A DNA stretch of 64,000 bases, from NCBI GenBank assembly GCA_020747015.1, contig JAGTJM010000006.1, forward strand, positions 310,001 through 374,000. The letters run 5' to 3'. The notes beneath the pieces are model-generated. The model did not search any database. It saw only the letters and a list, made by a program, of their open reading frames with translations, and was not told the origin of the DNA. Below, piece after piece: positions 9,155 to 19,099 of the stretch. The position numbers were made by a program, and so were the translations under genes. The stretch's first letter is position 1; each line of letters opens with the position of its first letter. Source of the stretch: Pyrenochaeta sp. MPI-SDFR-AT-0127 (taxonomy: Eukaryota; Ascomycota; Dothideomycetes; Pleosporales; Cucurbitariaceae).

Positions 9155-10822
9155 CTACGCAAACATGAAACCTTTATAGCCGTTTTCTTTACAATCTTCG
9201 CACCGCTTACGGAAATCAATTGCACTACCAGCGTATCTTGCCACAGTTCGTTCTGTCTTTCCCTCCACATTCTTATTGATACCTGTCATCCAGCTATCCA
9301 CCTCGTTGACGAGCCCTGTTTTGCCGCATTCAAAGACATGCTCGGTCCACGCATCCACCGCCTCTGATGTCGGCTCGAAATACGTGTATCCCTTATCCTG
9401 GCAATAGGCGAGCATGTCACAGATGACATTGCTGGCGTGTTCGATGCTGCGCGTTGCGTTTCCAAAGGGTTGATGTGGCCCTAAAACCATGAGCATATTA
9501 GGCATCGCCGGCGCAGAGAGCCCAAGGTAGGTCTTTGGTCGGTGATCTGGCCAGATGGCGCTCTTGTACCGCTCGGAGCCCCGACTTGCAACCAAAGGGC
9601 GACCGTCTTTCGCGTGCCAATCAATAGCACTGAATGCGCCAGTAATAGCATCAAAGCCGGTTGCGAAGATGAGCACATCGAGTTCGTGTATCTGGCCATC
9701 ATCTGTCTCGATCCCATTATTTGTCAAGCGCGAAATTGGCGTTTTCTGTAGATCGATCAAATGAACGTTGTCCTTATTGAACGCCTCAAAGTAGCCACTT
9801 TCAAGCGGCACGCGCCTCGTTCCAAAACCATGGTTCTTTGGTATCAGGCTCTCTGCAATAAGAGGATCGTGCACACGTTTGCGGATTTTCTCTGCTATAA
9901 ACGCTGAGTACATTGCGTTTGCCTCGCGATCCGTATATGTGTCACTGAACACTCCGAGCCACTTCCCGAATCCTGACGAGTTATACAACTTCTCCCAGTG
10001 CTCGAGGCGCGCCTCAGGTGTTACTTCCATGCATTTTCGAGGATCGGCTTCGTGCAGGAAGCATGTCGGTGTTGTAGCACATCGCCGAAAAATCGTGTCG
10101 TATTCTCCCTTTGCCTTCACCATATCGTCTGGCGATATTTGTACATTGCGAAGTGGTGCGGACCAGTTTGCTGTTCGCTGGAAGACGCTGAGCGATCCAA
10201 TGCTGGGTTCTTTCGACAATGCGGTAATCGTCTGTATTCCAGTCGCACCAGTTCCTACAACGCCGACCCGTTTCCCGCCAAAGTCGCGACCAACCTCGAG
10301 ATCCGCTGGCCATCGCGAGGTGTGAAAAGCCTTGCCCCTGAAATCTTGGATACCAGGGACATTTGGTAATGTGGGTGAGGACAGGAAACCCAGGCAACTG
10401 ATAAAAAATCGCGTCACGTATTCCTCACCGCGTTCGTCCACAAAGGTCCAGGTATGAGTGCTGTCGTCCCAACGGGCAGCCTTAATTCGTGTATTAAATT
10501 TGATATCCTTTTCCATGTCATGCTTCTCTGCAACTCGTTTGATATAGCGAAGTGTTTCTGGTTGCTTCGCGAAGCTTTCAGTCCACTCCCATTCTTGCAA
10601 TAACTCCTTGTCAAAAGAGAAGCAATACGACAGAGACTCGGTGTCGATCTGGCATCCAGGATAGCGATTCCAGTACCATGTACCGCCAACGTCTGTGCCT
10701 GCCTCGAGGACTTTGACGCGCCAATTGGGAAACCTTTTTCGGATGTGGTACAGACTGCAGAGGCCAGACAGACCAGCACCGATGATCAAAACGTCGTGAC
10801 TCTGTGATGTAGCGTGGGGCAT
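9155..10822 (-). CDS. Baeyer-Villiger-type flavin monooxygenase
   Basis: An intronless 555-residue protein from the ATG at 10822; the frame extends upstream only through a TTG. It has the FAD Rossmann motif GAGLSG (15-20), the type I BVMO fingerprint FRGKAFHTSRW (161-171; consensus FxGxxxHxxxW), and the NADPH Rossmann motif GTGATG (190-195). Further landmarks are ATGFD and GPHQPFGNATRSIE near the C-terminal third. Class B flavoproteins of this kind insert an oxygen next to a ketone or oxidise S/N atoms. In the dikaritin clusters known to me (ustiloxin), flavin monooxygenases modify the side chains of the cyclic peptide, so its position between an SDR and a regulator, 6 kb from the UstYa-like gene, is suggestive. 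Polyketide or steroid substrates are alternatives. Confidence 0.94.
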   Translation of the reverse strand: MPHATSQSHDVLIIGAGLSGLCSLYHIRKRFPNWRVKVLEAGTDVGGTWYWNRYPGCQIDTESLSYCFSFDKELLQEWEWTESFAKQPETLRYIKRVAEKHDMEKDIKFNTRIKAARWDDSTHTWTFVDERGEEYVTRFFISCLGFLSSPTLPNVPGIQDFRGKAFHTSRWPADLEVGRDFGGKRVGVVGTGATGIQTITALSKEPSIGSLSVFQRTANWSAPLRNVQISPDDMVKAKGEYDTIFRRCATTPTCFLHEADPRKCMEVTPEARLEHWEKLYNSSGFGKWLGVFSDTYTDREANAMYSAFIAEKIRKRVHDPLIAESLIPKNHGFGTRRVPLESGYFEAFNKDNVHLIDLQKTPISRLTNNGIETDDGQIHELDVLIFATGFDAITGAFSAIDWHAKDGRPLVASRGSERYKSAIWPDHRPKTYLGLSAPAMPNMLMVLGPHQPFGNATRSIEHASNVICDMLAYCQDKGYTYFEPTSEAVDAWTEHVFECGKTGLVNEVDSWMTGINKNVEGKTERTVARYAGSAIDFRKRCEDCKENGYKGFMFA

Positions 10823-11353
10823 CTTTGCGGATGACCAAGAAATGTAATGTAACGTCCTTGTGGTGAATGCTGGTTGCCCTGAGAGAAGCGACAACAAACC
10901 TTTGTACTTTCAAATCTCAAAAGAAAAAATTAAGCAATCCCAACTTTGATCGGATGGAACAGTAGAAGGCTCAGTAGAAGCCTTCCTGTTTCAATGCTTC
11001 CGAACAACGGCACTGAAAGACTAAGCATGGCATTGATATGCACCGGCTCTGGTACCGATGAATGCGGGGTACTGCAGCGCTGCGGAGAGAGTCCATCATG
11101 GCAGCTCATCTCTCCAAGGAATCAGAGGTGGTGATTGTCCATGAGGTCGGATAAGAGCGCCTGCGCTTACCCGTTGCGAGAAGAGGAAGGTGACCCCGGA
11201 CGCCTTACCCAATCAAGCAGCGACTCTCGGAAAGCTCAATGTCGGGCCGCATGATAGCACTACTGTTCTTTCTGTCTCCTTCATGCATACGCAGGGCATT
11301 GATCCAAGTGCTCAGCAAGGAAGCCTTCTCAATGTGATATCATCTATTCCAGT
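10823..11353. promoter_or_regulatory. Divergent promoter region between monooxygenase and Zn2Cys6 regulator
   Basis: The 531-bp gap separates two divergent starts (10822 minus, 11354 plus). It contains an inverted CGG triplet pair (11044-11057). No other gene is visible; upstream ATGs in the regulator leader are not in a recognisable frame. Confidence 0.5.
11044..11057. promoter_or_regulatory. Inverted CGG-N8-CCG pair, candidate Zn2Cys6 binding site
   Basis: CGG and CCG are separated by eight bases, the everted or inverted triplet arrangement that many Zn2Cys6 dimers bind. It lies in the divergent promoter of the adjacent Zn2Cys6 regulator. Such a pair can occur by chance; I did not see a clear second copy before the other cluster genes. 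Confidence 0.25.
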
Positions 11354-13541
11354 ATGGCGGGCTCGAAACGCAAGAAGATTGAACAGGGTAATCGCAGCCG
11401 ATCTTTTGGTGGTTGCGCGACTGTACGCGAGGACATTCCTGTACCTTTTCGGTCGTGCTAACAGTGCGCAGTGTCGGAGCAGACACATGAAATGTGATGA
11501 AGCACGGCCGAACTGTACATCATGCCAAGAGGCAGGTCTGACCTGCGGCGGCTACGAAAAGACTGTGTTCTTCGGCTCCGGGGATGCCAATTCTGATGGC
11601 ATAGTTCGATTTCGACGGCCCTTGCTCACGGAAAGTGAACGTGCTAGCATGAGTGAGACGCTGACATCTAGCGTCCCACCCAGTTTGGCCCTGTGGCACA
11701 TTGAACAAATCGAAGAAGGAGCCGAAGCAGCATCCCGCACAGAAGACTTCGAGTGCTATCACGGATGCTTTGGAGCGTTCAGGGTCGCGCAAACCCAAGA
11801 GCCGGTAGCCAGTGGATTCACAATTGACGATGTTGAACAAGGCATTCACTTGAATGACAATGTTGTTTTCAGTGAAGATAGCCTTGTGACATCTGATGAT
11901 ATGGCCTTGACGCCTAGGACCCGACAACTATTCCAGTCCATCCTCGAGGACCCAATGTCTATGCACGATCTATTCTCTTCGGTAGTAGATCCATGGGATT
12001 TTACAAATGACTCAACTCGAATCGAAGAAATCTTTGACATTGATTTCCCTATGTCATCCATGGAACAATCATCACAACTTCCAGCACAGGCGCATGACTT
12101 CTACTTCTCGCAAGCACTAGCACACACGACTGCCACTCATTTGAGCCAATCAGAGTCTCCTGATTCCATCACAGTGAATCCTACCATAGAAAGTAACCTA
12201 CCTCAGGATGCCGTGCACTTGGTCAAACACTACTCGACCACCGTGCTCAAGCTACTGACTCCTTTCCGCCACAGCAAAACGCCTTGGCATGTGCTTTTCG
12301 TTCCTCATGCTAAAAACTGCTTGGCTGCTCTTACGCTAGGTGAGGCTATGGATCATGCAAGCTTATGTGCCTTCTACGCAATACTAGCGGTCAGCGCCTT
12401 CAGCTTGAACGGAGTTTCTGGATCCCGCACATGGCTTGACACGGGTAGAAACCATAAACAAAAGGCTCGGGAACATGCTCGCCAAATGCTTCATACGGCA
12501 TACGATATTCCCAAGACAGCCAAGTACAAATCAATTCTCATGGCCCTCCTGACCATGGTGCAGGTAGCGATGATTACCGGTGATGCCGAGCAGACTGACT
12601 GCTATTTTATGGAAGCGGAAAAGTTTATACGAGTCAAAGGCTTAAATCGGAAGAAGTCTCGTAAAGTGCGCTTGCTGCATCACTGCTACGCATTTGAACG
12701 CATGTTTCACGAGAGCACTTTTGTGGCCAGCATCAATTCCAACCATCGACGTCACGTAAGAAAGGCCATCGAATCGAGCGGCGCTGTTGTTCATAGTCAT
12801 GACAGTCTCACCTTCCGCTTAGGCAATTGGAGTAATCTCGAGCAAGACATGATGAAGATCAAAGGGAAAGAAGAGGGCGAGAATGATCTACATCTTCAAC
12901 TGCCAGGAACCTGGTCTGCAACGCTTTATCCAGAGATTTTTGGGGTTCCTGAGGTTTACATTTTCTTGTTATCGCTCACTATCCGATTGGGAGAACAAAA
13001 GGATGCTGCTGAGAAGCAGAACAGCGCAGATACCTTGGGCCTGAAAGAGTTCCTCAGTCGCGCAAAAGCCGTTGAACGATCCATCAACAACCTGAAACGC
13101 TCTCAGCATATCACAATCGATGCAATCATGGAACAACCAGATTCTCCAGTCGACATCATGCTAGATGCTATGCAAAATGCCCTAGCAATCTACTTTTATC
13201 GGCGCATATATGATGTCGATGCCTCAATACTCCAATCAAAGGTGGAAGCCGTGCGTGACTGCCTCCTCAATATTGAGCCTATGGGATCTGATATGGTTTA
13301 CGGCGCTGCCAGGATGATATGGCCCGCTTTCATAGCGGGTTGCGAGGCTGAAGATCCAGGGATTCGCAGTACAATCACCAAATGGTTTGATAAACTAGCG
13401 ACGTGTAGCGGCTCTCGCCTCTTTGCTGATACAAAAGCTAATATTGAGCGCATATGGACGCAGAAGAGCCAGGCAGTGGGAAGTAACATCTCGTGGGTAG
13501 ACTTGATGAGGAGCAATGGTGCCAACGCGTCTGTGTCTTAA
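11354..13541 (+). CDS. Zn2Cys6 transcription factor with Fungal_trans_2-type middle region
   Basis: Exon 1 (11354-11422) and exon 2 (11472-13541) join across a 49-bp intron (GTACGC donor, GTGCTAAC branch, GCAG acceptor) to give 712 residues. The intron falls inside the zinc cluster: only the spliced form completes C21-x2-C24-x6-C31-x6-C38-x2-C41-x6-C48, preceded by a basic stretch (GSKRKKIEQGNRSRS). The longer unspliced frame beginning at 11190 breaks the cluster and should not be used. Residues from about 280 onward (HYSTTVLKLLTPF, FYAILAVSAF, HCYAFERMFHEST) resemble the fungal-specific regulator region of ARG81/ArgRII-like proteins. It is a nuclear DNA-binding regulator, plausibly pathway-specific for the surrounding cluster, given its central position and its promoter shared with the monooxygenase. 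Confidence 0.93.
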
Positions 13542-13921
13542 CCGGGCCCATCCGTAAAAGCAAGACCTCAAGTGCGACTCTATCTTCAAGAATATGATTT
13601 TTGAACATGCAAGGAGAATATTGACGTTCAAAGACCACCAGTAGTAAAAGCTTGTGACGACCACTGAAAAAAGGGAGGTTAGTTATCACGTGCGGGGATT
13701 ACTTTCCTAAAATAACATTGCACCAATGACTAACTTGGATGACCCATAGCGTTCTATTATCAGCTCCGTCTGCAATCTAGTTTCCCATACTTCCATCGGC
13801 ATGTTTCGCGGTTTCGGTACAGGTTCCGACTGCAATAAAGACATCCTTTATATTCCAGCATAAACAACACGGTCGCATTCCAGGACTTGACATACCACAG
13901 CCACATCGTGTAGCACCTATC
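13542..13921. other. Intergenic stretch before SDR 2
   Basis: The 3' end of the regulator gene and promoter of SDR 2. Nothing else recognised. Confidence 0.5.
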
Positions 13922-14833
13922 ATGGCTTCCTTTTCAGGAAAAGTTGTAGGTGACTGGTCCATACCTCTTATGTCTTTGTTGTTAGGATTGACGGCTTCCA
14001 GATTGCCATTACAGGCGGTGCATCTGGGATGGGCCTAGCAACCGCAGAGCTTCTTGCCTCACAAGGTGCACATATCTCCATAGCAGATGTGAACTCTGAG
14101 GCAGCCAAAGAAGCAGCAGAATCACTTCCTGGTGGCCTTGAGAATCACATGTACACTGACGTTGATGTACGGGATGGCAGAATCGTTAGCGCTTGGATCG
14201 AGGCTACAGTTGAGAGATTCGGCACATTAAATGGTGCAGTGAACATGGCGGGCATAATTTCAAAAGCAATGCCAATAGTCGATGTTGCGGAAGAGGACTG
14301 GGACTTGACTTTTGCCGTCAACACGAGAGGTGTTTTCAACTGTTTGAAAGCCCAGATTAATGCCATGGCTGGGACTGGGTGTAGCATTGTGAGTTTTGTC
14401 CCCTAACTAGATTCAATGACCTTAGTTAATCCACAGCAGGTATCGGCTGCAAGTGTTTTTGGACAATTTGGTGCACCTGGAAACGCAGCTTATTGCGCAA
14501 GTAAAGCGGCGGTTGCAGCCTTAAGTAAGACTGCTGCAAAAGAAAACCCACATATTAGAATCAATTGCGTAGCTCCAGGTCAGTACAAACACTTTGCCCT
14601 CTACTCTTCGATTGATCATTCCAATTTGACTTATTCAACTTTAAGGCTCCGTAAATACCCCAATGTCTCGAGGCGAGGATCCTGAACACGTCAAGAAGGG
14701 TCTTCAAGTGACTGTCATGAAAAGAAGAGCTGAACCGGTTGAAGTAGCGAACGTCATTGCCTTTTTATTGAGTGAACAAGCCTCATTTGTCACTGGAGCA
14801 GTGTATAATGTCGACGGTGGATGGGTATGCTAA
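13922..14833 (+). CDS. Short-chain dehydrogenase/reductase (cluster SDR 2), four exons
   Basis: Exons 13922-13945, 14002-14388, 14440-14578 and 14646-14833 join to 245 residues. The first exon encodes only MASFSGKV, and splicing brings it to the cofactor motif TGGASGMG. Then follow NMAG, the serine in SIVSAAS, YCASK (catalytic Tyr and Lys), NCVAPG, and VDGGW at the end. The third junction restores GSVNTP. The second acceptor could be three bases further upstream, adding one Gln; I chose the version giving the canonical IVSAAS. It is a classical FabG-like SDR without obvious relation to SDR 1. Its stop lies only 54 bp from the stop of the convergent UstYa-like gene, so the transcripts probably overlap at their 3' ends. 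Confidence 0.9.
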
Positions 14834-14887
14834 ACTATAGTACATGATATGATGCTATCAACGGGAACGCCTAAGAAATCTTTAACA

Positions 14888-15758
14888 CTACAAAGTCGAC
14901 TCCTTCACGGGACGATGAAACTCCGGATTCAACCCCACACTTCTTTCGCTGGCCCACTGATGAATTGGCTCCCAGCTAACACACTGCCGCTTTGCTTTGC
15001 TTGTAAGGTGCTGTTTCTTCCTCGTACTCTCATCCCATTCGAACGAATATAATGCCGTGTTCGCCTGGCACATCAAGCTCATGCGTATCGTCTCTATGCA
15101 ATGTCTTGCATGCCCTCTCTCGTACTCTCGATCTTCGGCCGTCATATTTGCGAAGTATACATTTTCGTACATGTGCCAATACAGGCGACGCAGACAGTGA
15201 AGTTCATGGAAAACGCCTAGGCTTGCGAGATAACCACCTTGAGCGAGCTCAAGGCGCTCTGAGGGGTCTTCGTGCGTTTGTTTTAGCTCAGAGGATGAGG
15301 CGTGGATGAGCATTGGAGCAACGAGCTCTGCCCATGCTGCATTCACCTCACTGGATGGTTCTTTAGAGAACACGGAATGTCCTTTGGGGTACACATTTTG
15401 GACGGTAGGATGGATGAGCTGAGATATGGGAGCTGCAATGTGTTTTAGTTCCAGTGTTGTACATAGTGGAGTTTAATTGTGGTGACTTACAGTATGGTAA
15501 ACGCAGTCGTGAAACCGTGGAGAGGTGAGGTATGATGAGAAAAGCGGTCGTTACCAAGCTATATAGGACTAGTACAGCAGGTATCCAGCTTTTCTTCAGT
15601 CCTTGAGGCCTGCAGATTGAATGCCCTCCACTTTGTTGAGATTCGGTGTCCGTATCGTCGTCACGCTCTTCGACGAGCAAGCGCTTCTGTTCCATAACCA
15701 TTGTGGGTTCGCGACTCAAGTCGTTGCAATTCAATCGAGTCGCAAAAAAATCTTTCAT
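14888..15758 (-). CDS. UstYa-like oxidase (DUF3328)
   Basis: Two exons, 15758-15491 and 15432-14888, with a 58-bp intron (GTAAGT donor, TTGCAG acceptor) give 270 residues. A cytosolic N-terminus is followed by one membrane helix (about 58-78; IPAVLVLYSLVTTAFLII), then a lumenal domain. The domain carries the two signatures of the DUF3328 family: HELHC (165-169) and HARHC followed by IETIR (197-206). The paired HxxHC motifs are believed to bind metal, and in ustiloxin, phomopsin, asperipin and victorin pathways such proteins carry out oxidative cyclisation or chlorination of ribosomal peptides. UstYa-like proteins also act in some non-ribosomal pathways (cyclochlorotine), so the family alone does not prove a RiPP. 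The precursor-like gene begins 806 bp away, divergently oriented. Confidence 0.93.
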
Positions 15759-16564
15759 TGTGCTGATGTTCCCGCGGTGGAATCTTCACCAGCGGAGATG
15801 TGAAAGTTCGGATCCGACGCCCGGAGAGGCTGTGTTAAGGCGGTGCTGTAGTCGGGCTAAGCCTACAATACAGATAAGAGGGTTCGCAGAAATGTAGATC
15901 TATGCTCATAGTATATAGCCTGTTGAATGCCATGTACTCGTTCTCCGAGGAGGTCAGTTCTTGCACCAATTGATGTTGCCACGAAGTGAAGGTAAGACAG
16001 AAAAGTCTTGGCCGGAAGTGGTCAAGTCGCCGGTAATATGGGCCGCCATGTTGCTCATTGCGGCAGTAGGCATCGACTCGTGTTAGCTAAATTACTAGTC
16101 TATAATGGTCGCCGAATGGATAGGCGGGCCCAACGGTCGTATGATTGCATGCCAGATCTTGGCGCGATCTATGGCTTTTCGGACACCGATGAGCTGTGTT
16201 ACCTAATTAGGAAAGACGCACGTGTACGCTGAATCCCGTGCGAGTGGGCCGAAATTACTAGGCCTGCTACCTACTTTGAAAGTATATACTGTTTTCGGTA
16301 GTGGATGTTGGCATGAATGTTGAGCGCTTCGAAGGGCCGGCACGATGGAGTAAGATTGCACCGCTGAACTGTACATAAACCACCACGCAGACTTCGGTGG
16401 TCACAATGTCCCAAGTTCTAAAATCACCTATAAAATTCAATCGCTCCTCTCTCTAGCAAGGTACCTCTTCAACTTAAGCTCAACGCCATTGCCATCCTCT
16501 CGTGTTGTCAGACAACGCCTCTTCGCTACACATATCCGCTTTCGCCGTAGCCACAGTTAACATC
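15759..16564. promoter_or_regulatory. Divergent upstream region of the UstYa-like and precursor-like genes
   Basis: An 806-bp gap between two divergent starts. It contains several CGG/CCG-rich spots (for example 16015-16060) and a TATA box (16429-16435) close to the precursor-like gene. The leader just before the ATG at 16565 is C/T-rich. No gene seen inside. Confidence 0.5.
16429..16435 (+). promoter_or_regulatory. TATA box of the precursor-like gene
   Basis: A perfect TATAAAA about 135 bp before the ATG at 16565, followed by a CT-rich stretch. It suits a strongly and conditionally expressed small secreted protein. Confidence 0.5.
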
Positions 16565-16977
16565 ATGCGTGCCTCAACGTTCGCTATCGCATCATGTCTC
16601 TTCGCAGCTTCAGCTATCGCAGTTCCTATTCGTAGGTCTTCCTACCTCCTTAATCAATTACTCAGCATAATTATTAATAATAAGTAGCCGGAGACAAATG
16701 TGATCTTGTCGCAGACGCAACCAACGGCGCCAAGACAACTGACGGTACCTTCGATACAGCTTGCTTCAAGCTGAAGCGCGGTGATCCAGAAGAAGAGATC
16801 GCCGTGTGCCCAACAAGTGTTGACGGTAGTGTTGACCCAGACATCATGGACACAGCATGCTTCAAGGTCAAGCGTAGGGACGTCCCACCAGAGAAGATTG
16901 AAGCATGTGAGGTAGCTACTGCGGGGAGTGCGAGCATCCTTGATACAGCTTGCTTCAAGAGGCACGTCAAAGTGTAA
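16565..16977 (+). CDS. Small secreted repeat protein with Kex2-type sites; candidate RiPP precursor
   Basis: Exon 1 (16565-16631) and exon 2 (16688-16977) join across a 56-bp intron (GTAGGT donor, AAGTAG acceptor) to give 118 residues. Residues 1-19 are a clear signal peptide (hydrophobic, ending SAIA). The rest contains three imperfect repeats of about 31-32 residues, each ending in DTACFK (45-50, 77-82, 108-113) plus a basic pair (KR at 52-53, 84-85 and 113-114). These are Kex2 consensus sites. Each unit has one further cysteine upstream (27, 63, 96), so the mature chain has six cysteines. Secretory leader plus dibasic-separated repeats is the architecture of fungal dikaritin and other Kex2-processed precursors, and a UstYa-like gene lies next door. 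A three-disulfide secreted effector is the main alternative. No known family was recognised. Confidence 0.8.
16753..16779 (+). repeat. Precursor repeat 1 core, DTACFKLKR
   Basis: Residues 45-53 of the secreted repeat protein: the conserved hexapeptide, one spacer residue, Lys, then the dibasic end. The next residues are GDP. Confidence 0.8.
16849..16875 (+). repeat. Precursor repeat 2 core, DTACFKVKR
   Basis: Residues 77-85. It differs from repeat 1 by Leu to Val and by synonymous codon changes, so amino-acid identity is kept while DNA has drifted. It is followed by RDV. Confidence 0.8.
16942..16962 (+). repeat. Precursor repeat 3 core, DTACFKR
   Basis: Residues 108-114. The spacer and extra Lys are missing, so the dibasic pair follows the Phe directly. 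Only HVKV remains before the stop. Confidence 0.75.
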
Positions 16978-17837
16978 AAAACTCTATGGCTTTTATCAAA
17001 GCTAGATTCAGCTGCTCTCTTGCTCGTTAAAAAGTTTTCTCGTTACTTATATGAGCGTGGCGTTAGGCAAGACGGTGCCCCCAACCACCGATGGCATGGT
17101 GTTAGATTATACTTCTCGACAACGATTAGATATTGTGGTGCGAATCCAATACTAGAGCCTTATTTTCTTTATTGGACCTACCACTGCTTGCACAAGCTCT
17201 TAAACATGGTGAAGCCCATTAACCTTGAGGATGAAGCTCAGTCAGATAAATGAATACTGAACACAGAGCCTTCATTTGCTTATTTTTTCATGGCGTCAAT
17301 GTTTCCATTTGCCTTTTCATCAGAAGGCGCGCACCAATCTCATCTTAGCACAAGCCTTGCAAAAGTTGATCAACAAGCAAGCACGCACTTCGTATCTTAC
17401 CCCTTGCTATGCCGGCAGAGCACTAGGCATGACAAGCCATCCTTGCACTCCGGGGACCACTTTACTGTGAACCTTTAGTTCCGGGTGTTGTGCTGATGTT
17501 CCTGCATGAACTACCGCAAACGGATGATGAACGGATTTGTACGTTGCAGTCCACATACCCACTTTCGATGTAACGTCCGTAGCTCATGAGGTAACACGTT
17601 CGATAGGCAATGCAGATGGTCCCATGCGTAGTGGCTAGGCGTAGGCAAATCAGTTATTCATTTCTCGCGTGCAAAGAAGACGCAAGAAGAATAAACACCA
17701 AACGGCATTGGAAATTCAATTTGCTTCAATCTCTAAATCAATGCTTTGAGAGCTTCAAATCGGATCTGATTTCGAGGATTCTCTCCCAAGGAGAAGAACA
17801 CAATATCGAGTCGCCCATTCCAGCATTCCTTCACGGG
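16978..17837. other. Intergenic stretch, no gene seen
   Basis: It separates the precursor-like gene and the convergent GNAT gene. Short open frames are present, but none has a signal peptide, repeated core or recognisable domain, so I found no second precursor here. Confidence 0.5.
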
Positions 17838-18590
17838 CTAGCTGGACACTCTCGGCCTAATCATGAAAAATAGTCGCTGTTTCGGCCTGTCCGAGAACTG
17901 AGTCGGTAAATCAAGCGTCCAGTGTGCTTGTAACTCAAAGCCACTCTTCTCGTACAACCAGCGGCCCTCAACTGTTGACTCAACGATGCACTACTATGGC
18001 CATTAGCTGAAGAAAGGAGTTCATATGATGTATAGACTTACAGCGGCTCCAATAGAATCAGCAAGTTTCGTGCCCCATTGCATCATCAGTGTACCTGCAC
18101 CTCGATATTGGTGCTTTGGGGCAACCGTCATAATGTTAAGACCTGAGGACCGTGCGTCAGTATCATTTTCTCCTGACATTGATAAACGCCTACATATCAA
18201 CGGCAGCTCATTCTCTCGAATATATTTCCACCTTTTTTGCATGTAACTTTTGAAGAGTTCTTGCGCGTATTCCTTCTCCGTATCGTTTTCCCAAGTGCCA
18301 GGCGGTCCATCGACAACTACCTCTGGCGGCTTTTGTCCTTCGTATACATTCCACTGCGCAACGCCAACAATCTCATTGGTATCGGTGTCTGTAACTTTGA
18401 TCCACCTGCATGAAGGGTCGATGCCCTTCAGGAAGAGGAAACCCAGTCTCGCTTTATCTTGTCCTTCTTTCGTCAATCCGCCTGGCCAGATTGTGTTGAC
18501 AAATTCGCTCCGCCCACCCATGGCTTCAAAAGCCATAGGAATGAAGGACATAAAATCTTCGTCGGATGGAAATCCAAGCTCAAGAGTCAT
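17838..18590 (-). CDS. GNAT-family N-acetyltransferase
   Basis: Three exons (18590-18194, 18142-18042, 17990-17838) give 216 residues. The first intron is 51 bp with a TACTGAC branch site; because 51 is divisible by three, the unspliced frame also stays open, but splicing gives the better family match (ELPLICLNIMTVAP). The second intron (18041-17991) brings in the last 50 residues (WLYEKSGFELQAHW), which the first two exons alone lack. The acetyl-CoA loop is HQYRGAGTLMMQWG (the Q/RxxGxG/A motif) after the LNIMTVAP strand. It is an acetyl-CoA-dependent acyltransferase of the fungal small-molecule type. In a peptide pathway it could acetylate an amine of the product or act in self-protection; either is inference from position only. 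Confidence 0.88.
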
Positions 18591-19099
18591 TGTGTATGAG
18601 TTTGAATTGGTTATGAAAGATGCTCTGATTGTTGCAGAGTGACCTAAGATTATTAAATCGGGAAGGGACTTCTTATATCTTTACCAACCGACTGCAACGC
18701 TATATCGCCGGTCATTTCAAAATGATGTTATTTCTAAAGTGAACCGACAAGGCGGAGATCTTTCTTTCAAAAAAGTCATTTAAACAGGGGCTGCAGATTC
18801 CGTGCTATGGTTGACTGGGAATGGCATGGGCGATGAGCCTTCGGAGACCGACCAGCGCGATCCTGCTTGAGGAACATCTTGTTGTAAACATGTGCTCATA
18901 CTAGTACAAACGCTCTAATTAATTTCTCGCATATATGTATCTACATAATTCCATCACAATGTTGAGCACATCATGCTGTAGGTAATCTTGGAGTTTCAGT
19001 ATTGCAGACTAGGGTATCCCGGAATTCTGAGCAAAGTAACAAAAACGTCTATCCTGCCATGTTTACAACCAGAGGATTTTCTAAACTGAATACCATTCC
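18591..19099. other. Intergenic stretch, no gene seen
   Basis: The upstream region of the GNAT gene and downstream region of the rhodopsin-like gene. A/T-rich, with no feature recognised. Confidence 0.5.

Noticed and set aside
11190..11471. N-terminal extension of the Zn2Cys6 regulator by the unspliced frame
   Set aside because: It destroys the first two cysteines of the zinc cluster; the 49-bp intron at 11423-11471 gives the full CX2CX6CX6CX2CX6C motif.
16978..17837. A possible second precursor gene in the gap after the repeat protein
   Set aside because: I checked the short frames for a signal peptide plus KR-separated repeats and found none.
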